Notes: generated by a model from the sequence alone, not told the origin. 64,000 bases of DNA from an uncultured Saprospiraceae bacterium (GCA_937981555.1 CALJOK010000074.1:62001-126000), one strand, 5' to 3'. Counted from the first letter of the stretch, positions 28,698 to 37,109 are shown. Made by a program: numbers and translations.

Positions 28698-29159
28698 TCA
28701 TGATAAATTAAGTTTATAAAAAATATCATCTATTGGGTTATGGATAAAGTCCAAAGGTAATTGTGTTCTGTCAATTATAAAAAAATTATTTTTTTTATAG
28801 AATTTTTGTGCTGCTTTGAATTGAGTCATTGTACCAAGAAGTATGTTTTTAATTTGTTCTTCCTTTGACCAATCTATAGTTTTTTGTAAAAGTAATCTTG
28901 ATACTCCATACTTCTTTCCTCTATACTCCTTCTTCACAAACATACTTTTTAATATCGCATTCTTATCTTTGAGCTTAATCACTCCGATCGTTCCAATTAC
29001 TAAACCATCATCTTCCGCCACCCAGTATTTATCCATAATTTTCTTTTTACTTGAAGAGTTGGAGGAAGAAATTGATTCAGTAAATTCGTCAGAAATTTCC
29101 TTTATCAAAGCTCTTATCCCTTCCTCATGTCTTTTTTGAAATGGACTAATCTGTAACAT
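28698..29159 (-). CDS. GNAT-family N-acetyltransferase
   Basis: The 153-residue enzyme shows the GNAT core: a strand block DDGLVIGTIGVIKLKDKNAILKSMFV, the acetyl-CoA pyrophosphate-binding loop as RGKKYGVSRLLLQK (Q/RxxGxG/A pattern), and a C-terminal AAQKFYKKNNFFIID motif. It transfers an acetyl group from acetyl-CoA to an unknown amine in the cytoplasm. It is a monocistronic gene with repeats on either side. Confidence 0.9.
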   Translation of the reverse strand: MLQISPFQKRHEEGIRALIKEISDEFTESISSSNSSSKKKIMDKYWVAEDDGLVIGTIGVIKLKDKNAILKSMFVKKEYRGKKYGVSRLLLQKTIDWSKEEQIKNILLGTMTQFKAAQKFYKKNNFFIIDRTQLPLDFIHNPIDDIFYKLNLS

Positions 29160-29204
29160 ACTTTTGATTTTAAATTTGTTCCAACCATTGTTATACCTAG
29201 CTAC

Positions 29205-29226
29205 GGTGGTGCTATTGCTTTGCGGT
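29205..29226. repeat. Short repeat GGTGGTGCTATTGCT, copy 2
   Basis: A variant of the TTGCTGGTGCTATCGCT motif, found directly upstream of the GNAT gene start. Confidence 0.5.
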
Positions 29227-29250
29227 AATTTTTTGTATTCTACTTGGCTC

Positions 29251-29352
29251 TCCCAACTGTTTGGATTACTTCCCTTCTTTTTTAATATAAGTCAAAGGTT
29301 CAACAATCAAAGGTTCAACAATCAAAGGTATAGCGCGATGTGGTACTTTTCG
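29251..29352. repeat. Degenerate intergenic repeat, copy D, with a 15-bp tandem repeat
   Basis: It begins CTCCCAACTGTTTGG like copy C. Inside it, TCAAAGGTTCAACAA is repeated in tandem 2.5 times at 29292-29329. It ends in a GCGCGATG..CGCGGC stretch. Confidence 0.5.
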
Positions 29353-29403
29353 CGGCATCATATTTTTTATTTTATAAATGTACTATTTCATTGCACAAAA
29401 AAA

Positions 29404-29437
29404 AACTAATCGTCAGGACAATATCAGACGACTAGTT
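29404..29437 (-). terminator. Intrinsic terminator of the beta-propeller gene
   Basis: AACTAATCGTC and GACGACTAGTT pair over 11 positions with one wobble/mismatch; on the minus strand the stem is followed by a long T run. It lies about 50 bases after the gene's stop. Confidence 0.8.
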
Positions 29438-29483
29438 TATATAATTCTAATTATTTTCTTAATTAATCTAATCTTCGTTCCTC

Positions 29484-30965
29484 TTATTGCTTAACAAGCA
29501 TTTCAGATTGAATTGTTTTATCAGTCTGAGTTTTCAAAAAGTAAACGCCTGCTGGCAGACTAGTTAAGTCAATCGTCGCATCATTCTCAATTACTCTCTC
29601 CAACAATACTCTCCCATTCAAGTCCACCAAACTCAACTCAATTCTTTCTGTTACATCAGTTAGATTCAAGATACCATTACTTGGATTTGGATAAATTTGG
29701 ATTAAAGTAGGATTCAAATCCGTTGTCTTAACTCCAACTACCATTTCATTTTTAAACATACGGACTTGACCGCCAATGCCATTTCCCCATGCTCCTCCAG
29801 CTACCGTATTTCCACTTGCATTCAAGTCTAAGCTAGCTCCAAATATATCCTGTAGTTCTTCTCCTTGAATGTTTTCTTCTATTTGTGTCCATGCATCATT
29901 GATCCATTCAAAAATTTGAATATTTCCTTTCGATGAAAAATAACTTGTCCCAACGGCAAGAATATTACCATTGGCATTCAAACTTACTGCTGCTCCAAAT
30001 CTATTGATGTCTTCCTCTCCTACCAACTTATCTCCACGCTGCACCCAGTCAGTTCCACTCCATCCATATACATAGGTTTCAGAGCTTAAGTTGGCGGGAA
30101 GAATTTCATAACCCGGAGCACCTACAGCAAGTACATCTCCTGAAGCACTCAAACTTACAGACCTTCCAAATTCATCTCCGTTCAACTCTCCTTTTATTCT
30201 ACTCCCATGCTGTACCCAATCAGTTCCATTCCATTTATAAGTCTCAATATAGCCTTCTTGATTATTTCCAAAACCAAAAGTCCCTTGCGCTCCTACGGCT
30301 AAAATATCACCTGCATTATTCAAGTCTAGGGAATATCCAAAATCATCAAAATTTTCATTCCCCGTCAAATCAATTCCAAGTTGTGTCCATTCATTTCCAT
30401 CCCATTTAAAAATCCTTACAAAACCAGCTTTACCTTGAGTTCCAACAAAATTAGGCCCTCCAATTGCTATGGTATTTCCATCCGCACTTAATGTTAAACC
30501 AGAACCAAACCATTCTAAAATAACTGGATGTCCTACTCCAATAATATCTGCACCCCGTTGCACCCAATCATTTCCATCCCAATCAAAAATCCTGACGAGT
30601 CCAGGACTAAATCCATCTACATTATCACCATAAATAGAAGTAACCGCAACGGTATTCCCACTTGAGTCTATCGCTACTCTGAAGCCAGACCATTCTTCGG
30701 CCATACCTTTAATATTTGATCCTCGTTGCACCCAGTCTATGCCATCCCATTCATAAACTTTAGCATGACCTGATAAGTAACCATTTTCATCATTGTGATA
30801 GGCTCCTGATACCATCACATTTCCTTCAGAATTAATACTGGTGGAATGCCCGAATAAATCACCTTCTGCTTCTCCTTGAATAGAACTCCCCAGTTGATTC
30901 CATTGAGCCAATAAAAAAAATGGAGTCAGTAATAACATAAAATTCAATAGTCCTTTTTTCATCAT
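29484..30965 (-). CDS. Secreted FG-GAP-like beta-propeller protein with T9SS tail
   Basis: The 493-residue protein has a signal peptide (1-20, ending LLAQ) and about seven repeats of about 50-60 residues built on the pattern GDxFGxSxxLNxxGxxLAVGA...VxxYxWxGxxWVQxGxxI. These make an integrin-like or WD-like beta-propeller over residues 22-405. A T9SS tail (IYPNPSNGILNLTD onward, ending SEMLVKQ) covers about 420-493. It is a surface or released protein; the ligand is unknown. A terminator follows. Confidence 0.88.
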   Translation of the reverse strand: MMKKGLLNFMLLLTPFFLLAQWNQLGSSIQGEAEGDLFGHSTSINSEGNVMVSGAYHNDENGYLSGHAKVYEWDGIDWVQRGSNIKGMAEEWSGFRVAIDSSGNTVAVTSIYGDNVDGFSPGLVRIFDWDGNDWVQRGADIIGVGHPVILEWFGSGLTLSADGNTIAIGGPNFVGTQGKAGFVRIFKWDGNEWTQLGIDLTGNENFDDFGYSLDLNNAGDILAVGAQGTFGFGNNQEGYIETYKWNGTDWVQHGSRIKGELNGDEFGRSVSLSASGDVLAVGAPGYEILPANLSSETYVYGWSGTDWVQRGDKLVGEEDINRFGAAVSLNANGNILAVGTSYFSSKGNIQIFEWINDAWTQIEENIQGEELQDIFGASLDLNASGNTVAGGAWGNGIGGQVRMFKNEMVVGVKTTDLNPTLIQIYPNPSNGILNLTDVTERIELSLVDLNGRVLLERVIENDATIDLTSLPAGVYFLKTQTDKTIQSEMLVKQ

Positions 30966-31349
30966 GTTAATTATTATTTTTTTGGTAATTAAAAAAATCT
31001 AGCCTTAAAGGTAATCACATCCGCTTCGTTGAAATATCGAGGGCTTTCTTTTCCATATAGACAAATCTGTGTAGGAAGAAAAAGGTGCAGGAGGGATGTT
31101 TCACTCAAGCTATCTAAGGAACCATACATTATGCTAAATGTTTACAAATTTGATAGTAAAATTAAATTAAGTTGGCTTCGCTGCTCTACCTAATTACTGG
31201 AACAATTGCTTAGTGATAGTTCCTTGCACTCTGTTAGACTCTGCCAACTGTTGTATATACTTTTTTTATTATTTCAATTGAAGCCTGAGACTTAAGAGAT
31301 GCTTCATAGCAGCAAGAGACATGGCGCGAGCAGTTTTATGTTTTTCTTT
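30966..31349. other. Intergenic region holding repeat copy E
   Basis: About 380 bases with no credible gene. The proximal part is the leader of the beta-propeller gene; the distal part from 31238 holds repeat copy E. Confidence 0.4.
31238..31333. repeat. Degenerate intergenic repeat, copy E
   Basis: Opens with the 16-mer ACTCTGCCAACTGTTG, identical in copy A, continues through an A/T run into TTTCAATTGAAGCC, then CTTAAGAGATGCTTCATAGC, and ends ATGGCGCGAGCAG. It is the most complete copy in the window. Confidence 0.7.
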
Positions 31350-32096
31350 TTATCTCATCCAACCTTCTATTACATAATTCTTTTCTAAGACTTTGAATTC
31401 GCCTCCAAAATCATCTGGATTGAACCAAACTTCAAACCTTGCTAAATAAGATTTCCCCCAGTCTCCTTCATAAATAGTAAAAGTATCATCCGTTCTAAAT
31501 CTTGTTATTTCACCATTTGTCAAATCGATTTTTATACTTGATTTTTCTTTTAATCTTGAACTTGAAAGCTCTACATCTTTTGTTACTTCAAAGGCTTTTA
31601 GATAAAGTGTTCCGCTTCGATTTGACTTTAGCCAAAAATCGTATTCATATAACCCTGGTTGAAAAGAATTATATAATTGAAACGTTTCATTTGGCTTATC
31701 AACTATTCTTACACTATCTATTTCATTCGAGAAAAATGAGGATAAATCTACGGGGTAATCTTTTTCAATATTTGCAGGAATGGTTAAATCATCTGCAAAT
31801 GTATCTGTATCTGGACCAAACATCATCATAAATGAAGTTATAACAGAAAGACCTATAAACCCAAACATTAATACACCTCCCTGCATTACATATATACAAG
31901 CCTTCCCTTTTATCAATTGCCAGATCATAGCAATTAGTAAAATCATTCCTGAAGACAATAACGTCCAATCAATAATTTGATTTATTTTATTATGCGTACT
32001 CCCTAAGGAGAAAACATAAATTATCGATATCAAAATAAAAAATACAATTGATAACCACCATCTTTCGAACAAGTATTTTTGGAGGAGTATTTTCAT
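31350..32096 (-). CDS. Hypothetical membrane-anchored protein
   Basis: The 248-residue product has three or four N-terminal hydrophobic segments (about 13-30, 40-58, 68-92) followed by a soluble beta-rich domain of about 150 residues (residues 100-248) containing NSFQPGLYEYDFWLKSNRSGTLYL and DTFTIYEGDWGKSYLARFEVWF. The C-terminal domain would face the periplasm if the topology is standard. No family was recognised. It starts the dense run of accessory genes. Confidence 0.6.
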   Translation of the reverse strand: MKILLQKYLFERWWLSIVFFILISIIYVFSLGSTHNKINQIIDWTLLSSGMILLIAMIWQLIKGKACIYVMQGGVLMFGFIGLSVITSFMMMFGPDTDTFADDLTIPANIEKDYPVDLSSFFSNEIDSVRIVDKPNETFQLYNSFQPGLYEYDFWLKSNRSGTLYLKAFEVTKDVELSSSRLKEKSSIKIDLTNGEITRFRTDDTFTIYEGDWGKSYLARFEVWFNPDDFGGEFKVLEKNYVIEGWMR

Positions 32097-32142
32097 TCAT
32101 TATTTTTAGATGGACGTCTCCGCATACCTTATATGCTAAAGT

Positions 32143-32194
32143 ATAAAGTCCGTTATCCATGTACGTGTAATCGTTCAACAATTAACGAGCACAG
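32143..32194. repeat. Dispersed intergenic repeat, copy 2 (TCCGTTAT type)
   Basis: Matches 19071-19122 (about 80 percent identity by eye). It lies directly beyond the stop of the gene at 32215-32649 and ahead of the gene at 31350-32096. Confidence 0.6.
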
Positions 32195-32214
32195 TGGGGG
32201 TTATTTTTCACTTT

Positions 32215-32649
32215 TTAAACCCCAAGGAATCCCGTTAACTGTTCCAAGATTATTGTTGAAAGAAAAATTGTTCCAACTGAATTAAAAATTGCAATTTGTT
32301 TTTCTAAATCTTTTCTAAAAAAACATCCTAGTATTCCCATTAATATACAAAACAAAGCAATTAGTATTCCCCCTGTTTCGTAAAATGGCGGAAGGAAAAG
32401 TGAAAAAACAATTAACCAAATTAACCCAAAACTAACTGCTCTTTTTATTTTAGTTTCATTTTTATTTCTTGGTAGAATTACAAAAACTGATACGAGTAAA
32501 AATGGGAGAATAGCAATAATAGCCATTGGTATTAAATAGATTACCAATCCTCCTTCTTTAATACAGTTTATAGAAAGAATGATTATGACGAGGCTAAATC
32601 CAATTATTTGATAAACGCTTAGATATTTATTCCATTTCAATATGTTCAT
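32215..32649 (-). CDS. Hypothetical membrane protein
   Basis: The 144-residue product has four to five hydrophobic segments (about 13-28, 33-60, 73-92, 96-112, 122-140) and very few charged residues outside one loop (RNKNETKIKR). No motif was recognised. Its small size and setting between repeats match the neighbouring accessory genes. Confidence 0.5.
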   Translation of the reverse strand: MNILKWNKYLSVYQIIGFSLVIIILSINCIKEGGLVIYLIPMAIIAILPFLLVSVFVILPRNKNETKIKRAVSFGLIWLIVFSLFLPPFYETGGILIALFCILMGILGCFFRKDLEKQIAIFNSVGTIFLSTIILEQLTGFLGV

Positions 32650-32681
32650 CTTTTTTGATTGTTGTCTTTTAGTTTCCCCTT

Positions 32682-32696
32682 ACTGATGCTATCGCT
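32682..32696. repeat. Short repeat ACTGATGCTATCGCT, copy 3
   Basis: A variant of the TTGCTGGTGCTATCGCT motif, in the leader of the gene at 32215-32649. Confidence 0.5.
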
Positions 32697-32791
32697 AGCT
32701 TTCTTTTTTTATTACTCTTTTCCAAAAATGGATTGCGCGGTCGGGAGAGCGGGAGCTATTGCAGTTGTAACAATTGTTACTACCAGTCCTT

Positions 32792-33887
32792 TTATTTTAT
32801 TAATGAAAAAATTGATTCAGATATTTCAAAGACATTCTTATTTTTTTGATTTGTCAAAATTACAAGTGTTATATCTTTTTCATTTTTCCTTATTACTAGG
32901 CCTTCATAATTCCCCATTTGTCCATGATGAATATGTTCTATTATTCTTTCAGATTTCATTTCACATGTTCCTAATGGTGATTGCATATTATCACTTTCTA
33001 ATTCTGCTGTTTGCCCTAGAAATTCTACTGACTCTTTATTGATTATTCCATAATTATTTAATTGTGTTATCCAATTGCTTAAGTCTTTTACTGTCGTAGT
33101 CAATAACATTCCTGACAATTTCAATTTATAATTATCCTCCTTAAAATCAGAATCAATTGGAAATGCTATTAACTTTCTATCCTTATAAGGATACTCTTTT
33201 TTCATTTCGGTCTCAGTCATTTTTAATGGTATTAATAATTCTTCTTTTAAATAGTCATCAAAATTTTGATCGCTAATTTTTTCTATTATTTTCATTAATA
33301 GATAAGGACTGTTATTGGTGTATAAATAATTTGATCCTGGAGTAAATTCTAATTCTTTGATATTTAGTAAATCATCCAATACTAACTTATTGGTAACTGC
33401 AATATTTTGACTAAAGTATTTGTTCCAATCAATCATCGGTAATCCACTTGTATATTGAAGTAAATTCTTTATTGATATTTCTTTTGACCATTCTGGAAAT
33501 CCCGGTATATATATATTAATTCTATCTTCTAAAGTTAATAATCCTTTTTCTTTCAGCTTCATAATTGATACTGCCGGAAACTCTTTATATATTGATCCTA
33601 TTCCGAATCTATGATTCGATGTTAATGATGTTTCTTGTAGCGAATCGGTATATCCATGTGATTTATCATATAATATTTCTCCTCCTTTTATTAACAAAAC
33701 ATTACCATTAAATTCATTTTGCTTATTATAAGTTAATAATAAGGAGTCTATACTTTCTCCCATTTTTTTAGTTTCTGTCGTATTCTCTTTTATCTCATTT
33801 TCACTAGATATATTTTTGGGGGGGGTCTTGACATCCAGTAAATATTATGAATCCTAATAATAATGATTTGATTGTATAACTTTTCAT
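32792..33887 (-). pseudogene. Serine hydrolase lipoprotein split by a C8 tract (frameshifted or phase-variable)
   Basis: The main frame (32792-33763) encodes 323 residues of a beta-lactamase-family serine hydrolase with SIYK (Ser57, Lys60), YTN (Tyr148, Asn150) and a late HHGQMGNYEG block. It has no signal peptide. Directly upstream an ATG at 33887 begins a lipoprotein signal (MKSYTIKSLLLGFIIFTGC), but that frame stops soon after a run of eight C residues (33818-33825 on the coding strand). Removing one C joins the signal to the enzyme in frame through a polar linker (SENEIKENTTETKK). Either the tract varies in length in the cell, or the gene is broken, or the sequence has one base too many. 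Confidence 0.8.
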
Positions 33888-34014
33888 TTGTTGTTGTTTA
33901 ACTTATATTAATTTTAGTATATTTCTTTTTCTTCTCAATATTTTCATTAGTCCACAGATCTCTCTTAAGCTCTTCCCTTTCTCTCAATCAACTATTATAG
34001 CCAGTCTTCTTTTT

Positions 34015-34380
34015 TCATTTTTTAAATAATTCTTTCCTTCTAATCATTAAAGGTTCTGTTTCTTGACTTATAAAATCTTCTTTTCCAAATCCACATTCGG
34101 CACAATATCTTGCATTCTTTGTTCTTAATGACTTTTTGCAATTTGGACAATCTGCGCCATAGAGAGCAATTCGATGATGCATAACTGCATTTGGTTCTGT
34201 CTCTTCAATTCCAGTTATTTCTTTGTAGTAATCTAATAATTCTTTGAAAGACAATTTTCTTTCTTTCCCTGATTTTCTATTTTGAAAACCTTTTCCATAT
34301 AGTTTATGAGCAATTAAATATTCATCTTCGTTCAACATTGGTATTTCCATTTGACATCTCCAACACCATTTTATTTTCAT
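34015..34380 (-). CDS. Hypothetical zinc-ribbon-like protein
   Basis: The 121-residue protein has two Cys pairs near the ends: CWRC at residues 6-9, and CPNC with CAEC at about 87-107, a spacing typical of a zinc ribbon (CPNCKKSLRTKNARYCAECG). The middle is helical and charged. It is soluble with no signal. It starts two bases after the stop of the small membrane gene 34383-34658, so the two are co-transcribed. Confidence 0.6.
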   Translation of the reverse strand: MKIKWCWRCQMEIPMLNEDEYLIAHKLYGKGFQNRKSGKERKLSFKELLDYYKEITGIEETEPNAVMHHRIALYGADCPNCKKSLRTKNARYCAECGFGKEDFISQETEPLMIRRKELFKK

Positions 34381-34382
34381 TA

Positions 34383-34658
34383 TTATTGATTTTTATTGTT
34401 TCCTATTTTATCTATCATTTTCTCTGCAAATTTCAGCGCTATTGAAAAAAATAAAATTATTGGTATTCCGCAAACGCCAAACATAAATATAATTCCACTC
34501 AACTGGTCGAAAAATCCAGTCTCGCTATTTTCAATATTTAAATCCCCAACGTTACTTGTCAGTATTTTCATTATTAGAAAAACCCCAATTAATATTCCCC
34601 AAAACATTAATCCATTCCTAATAAATTTTCTCGTTTTTTTGGGTTCTTCTTTTTTCAT
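34383..34658 (-). CDS. Small two-helix membrane protein, hypothetical
   Basis: The 91-residue product has two hydrophobic segments (about 14-29 and 49-70) with a lysine-rich N terminus. It lies immediately upstream of the zinc-ribbon-like gene, and a spacer with an imperfect palindrome precedes it. No family was recognised. Confidence 0.5.
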   Translation of the reverse strand: MKKEEPKKTRKFIRNGLMFWGILIGVFLIMKILTSNVGDLNIENSETGFFDQLSGIIFMFGVCGIPIILFFSIALKFAEKMIDKIGNNKNQ

Positions 34659-34685
34659 TTTTGTCTAATTCATTATAACGTTATT

Positions 34686-34728
34686 CGTAAATGACATAAA
34701 GCCACATAACTCTCATGAACATTTTACG
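34686..34728. repeat. Imperfect inverted repeat in the spacer
   Basis: CGTAAATG (34686-34693) and CATTTTACG (34720-34728) can pair with one bulge across a 26-base interval, just upstream of the gene at 34383-34658. It is unlike a terminator (no T run in position) and may be a recombination or structural element. Confidence 0.4.
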
Positions 34729-34773
34729 CTTGTGGTGCGTGCGCTTTTTTTTAATTTAATTTATTTCAATGTG

Positions 34774-35229
34774 TCATTTTTTCAAATCATCTAGGTCTAC
34801 ACTTGTTCCTATTTGATTACAATAACCTTTAAGCTCTTCTTCATTTAGGAGACCAATTTTAAAACAGCGAACTAAAAAATAATACGCTGAGTTTACTAAT
34901 TCTTTCCTTGCTTCTTTTTTTTCGTTTTTTGCTCTTTGCTTAGGCAGTTCAGGTTTCTTGTAATGTTGCTCACTAAGTTCGCAAATTCCATTACAGATGT
35001 AACAATAATCAGGTACTCTTACATTTTTTTCTTCAATCCATTCTTTCTGGGCTTCACACATTTTTTCAAAGCGCACATTGTGTTGATCTATTGCACTAAT
35101 CGAATTTAAAGTTTCATCTATCCAAAAATCAATGTTAGCAAATTGTCCCGCTACCATATAAGCATAACTGTCAACGAATTTTCTTAGCTGCTCTGTGATT
35201 AATTTTGCTCTTTCTATTGTATAAATCAT
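34774..35229 (-). CDS. Hypothetical protein with a CxxC-x-C cluster
   Basis: From the ATG at 35229 the product has 151 residues (an upstream start at 35271 would run into the palindromic spacer). It is helical and charged, with a CYICNGICE cluster near residue 80 and a basic stretch (KQRAKNEKKEARKE) near 108. No domain was recognised. It may bind a metal through the clustered cysteines. Confidence 0.55.
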   Translation of the reverse strand: MIYTIERAKLITEQLRKFVDSYAYMVAGQFANIDFWIDETLNSISAIDQHNVRFEKMCEAQKEWIEEKNVRVPDYCYICNGICELSEQHYKKPELPKQRAKNEKKEARKELVNSAYYFLVRCFKIGLLNEEELKGYCNQIGTSVDLDDLKK

Positions 35230-35239
35230 TTTTTGATTC

Positions 35240-35310
35240 TTTTGGTCTATTGACACACAACTTCCCTGCATCCATGCAGTTGCCGCAAGTAGCGGCTATT
35301 GCCGTTTTAT
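35240..35310. repeat. Compact double palindrome in the spacer
   Basis: Two short perfect stems stand side by side: CTGCATCCATGCAG (6-bp arms) and GCCGCAAGTAGCGGC (5-bp arms, 5-base loop). CAAC and GTTG flank the first stem. It is much more GC-rich than the genes around it and lies across the 3' end of one gene and the leader of the next, as gene-cassette recombination sites do. Confidence 0.55.
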
Positions 35311-35901
35311 GCTTTTTTGTGCGTTCACCTTCTTTTTTTCTAAATTTAGTTTCTTTATTAATGCATTAATTTCATCTTCTGAAGTATATGGATTTTCCAT
35401 TTGAAATCTTTTCCAATTTTTCATTTCATACATTCTTCCCAAGAGCATAGAAATTGCCCCATCATCTAAATTACCTTTTAAATATGCTTTATACAAAAAC
35501 TCAAAGTTTCGTTCTCTTTCTTGATATGTTTGAGCATGATGAATTACCGTCCAAGGTGCTATAGCTGCAATTTCTCCGACCTCTTTAATTATAGGATGCC
35601 CAAATTTCTCAAAATACTTTTCAACTTTAACAAGATTAATTGCGTCCTGTGTTATTTGCGTTATTACGTATTCATTATATTCCTTTGAATTTTTACCATG
35701 CTTTATCATAATTTCCGCACCATGATTACCTCTTACCTTTTGGTCGTCTTTAAATATTAATTCTAAATAATTTCTTTTATCATCAATCGTAATTACGACT
35801 TCAATCTCTTTTTCGATTATTGCATAATCTATTTTAATTTCTTCTTTACATCCAATCAGAAATAAACTCAACAAACTTAAACTTATTACTAAAGTCTTCA
35901 T
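35296..35901 (-). CDS. Hypothetical lipoprotein, possibly DUF6624-like
   Basis: The 201-residue lipoprotein has a signal ending FLIGC (Cys18). The region EKYFEKFGHPIIKEVGEIAA followed by WTVIHHAQ and a later YKAYLKGNLDDGAISMLLGRMY resembles DUF6624, a family of unknown function frequent in Bacteroidota; the match is by eye and tentative. The last codons extend into the palindromic spacer, so the C terminus is encoded by repeat sequence. Confidence 0.55.
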   Translation of the reverse strand: MKTLVISLSLLSLFLIGCKEEIKIDYAIIEKEIEVVITIDDKRNYLELIFKDDQKVRGNHGAEIMIKHGKNSKEYNEYVITQITQDAINLVKVEKYFEKFGHPIIKEVGEIAAIAPWTVIHHAQTYQERERNFEFLYKAYLKGNLDDGAISMLLGRMYEMKNWKRFQMENPYTSEDEINALIKKLNLEKKKVNAQKSIKRQ

Positions 35902-36080
35902 TTTTTATTTTTTTAGTGATGCTCTACAATCTTGTAAACTTAAATAAAACGATAAGAATGTGCGCTACAATTAATATTCGCTTCAGTTATTCTTTTGTCT
36001 TGTCCTAAAATAGCTTTACACATTCCAGATTAATAAAATTAATAATTAGTTTTTAGTACGATTAAATTTCGACTAGCTTT

Positions 36081-36701
36081 TCAATTTATTTTTTTGCTGG
36101 TGCTATCGTTCTTACTTTTATTTTTTTTATTTAATATTTCGTTATGGACTGCTCCACAACCAACACAAGTATATTTCAAATTGGAAAAATGAGTGGAACA
36201 ATTCCAAGCTTCACAGATAGCTCCAAATTTTACTTCATAAAGAATATTGAAATTTTCATTTTCCTCTTTTTGGTATTGAAATTCATTATTAAAAATTTTG
36301 AAACCAGTATTGAAATTTTCATTTCTCCCTAGGTCATCTAATTTATTTGGCAATACTCCATTTTCTGATTTATACTTTTCTATAAAATTACATATTGACT
36401 CTAAATTTTTATTAGTACAATCCATTTGATAATTAAAAATTTGAGGTTCTACAAAATAGATTATTGAAGATGCAATAAATATTGGTAAAAGGATTCTCTT
36501 TATTTCATTTCCTCTTTTTGACAAAAATAGAAGAACCAATGTTACAGATGTAAAAACTAAAATTCCATATTCTAAACTTATTGGAAAACAAGAATCTCTA
36601 GTAAAATTTATATTCGAACCTTGAAAAATATTTAAAAGAAAAATTACAATTGAAAAAATGAAGATTGAAATTTGAATTTTACTTGGTGCTTTTAGCTTCA
36701 T
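36081..36701 (-). CDS. Hypothetical membrane protein with Cys-rich C terminus
   Basis: The 206-residue product has three hydrophobic segments (about 10-26, 44-60, 70-85) and a soluble part that carries a type II secretion pseudopilin-like stretch (ICNFIEKYKSENGVLPNKLDDL) and a Cys-rich end (CEAWNC, CVGCG). Its start follows the stop of the preceding gene directly, so they are co-transcribed. Its last codons overlap the short repeat at 36094. Confidence 0.55.
   Translation of the reverse strand: MKLKAPSKIQISIFIFSIVIFLLNIFQGSNINFTRDSCFPISLEYGILVFTSVTLVLLFLSKRGNEIKRILLPIFIASSIIYFVEPQIFNYQMDCTNKNLESICNFIEKYKSENGVLPNKLDDLGRNENFNTGFKIFNNEFQYQKEENENFNILYEVKFGAICEAWNCSTHFSNLKYTCVGCGAVHNEILNKKNKSKNDSTSKKIN
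36094..36110. repeat. Short repeat TTGCTGGTGCTATCGTT, copy 4
   Basis: A close match to the motif at 27429; it covers the end of the reading frame 36081-36701. Confidence 0.6.
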
Positions 36702-36977
36702 TTATTTTTTTATTTTTATTTGATTATTTTTAGGTCTAATTATTAAATAAATTATTAAGCTTAAAACAACAAATAAGATTATATAATAAATAAAAAAACT
36801 AATTGTGTACCCTTCCGAAAATCCAATTGCCCATGGTATAAAATGAAGGAAGAAACACATTTCACACATTCCATAATTGATCAAAATTCCAGTTATGAAA
36901 ATAATAAAAAGTGAAATTACGACACTATAAATTTTTCGTCTAGTTTTAAGATTTGTTTCTTGATATGCCCTATTCAT
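36702..36977 (-). CDS. Small membrane protein, hypothetical
   Basis: The 91-residue product has two or three hydrophobic segments (about 15-32, 42-54, 60-82) and a lysine-rich end. It abuts the downstream membrane-protein gene with no gap between stop and start. No family was recognised. Confidence 0.5.
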   Translation of the reverse strand: MNRAYQETNLKTRRKIYSVVISLFIIFITGILINYGMCEMCFFLHFIPWAIGFSEGYTISFFIYYIILFVVLSLIIYLIIRPKNNQIKIKK

Positions 36978-36989
36978 TCATATATTTTA

Positions 36990-37006
36990 TTGCTGGTGCT
37001 ATAGCT
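36990..37006. repeat. Short repeat TTGCTGGTGCTATAGCT, copy 5
   Basis: A close match to the motif at 27429, located in the leader of the gene at 36702-36977. Confidence 0.6.
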
Positions 37007-37109
37007 CTGCACTACGGTGTATATTTATAATTCCAAAGAAATATTTAAAAGTCTTGACCGTTAACTAGAATATTCTCATTTGAAAATTCGCCATTCCATA
37101 AAATGTAAT

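Noticed and set aside
29164-29409. An 81-codon open frame on the + strand upstream of the GNAT gene
   Set aside because: It runs through repeat copy D, including the tandem repeat (repeated RFNNQ), and has no coding character; it is an artefact of the repeat.
32659-33042. A 127-codon open frame on the + strand opposite the serine hydrolase
   Set aside because: It overlaps the 3' end of a well-supported hydrolase gene in antisense and consists of hydrophobic low-complexity residues from AT-rich antisense sequence.
36360-36420. Pseudopilin-like segment taken as evidence for a type II secretion component
   Set aside because: Only a short ENGVLPNKLDDL-type match is present, there is no prepilin peptidase motif at the N terminus and no secretion genes nearby.
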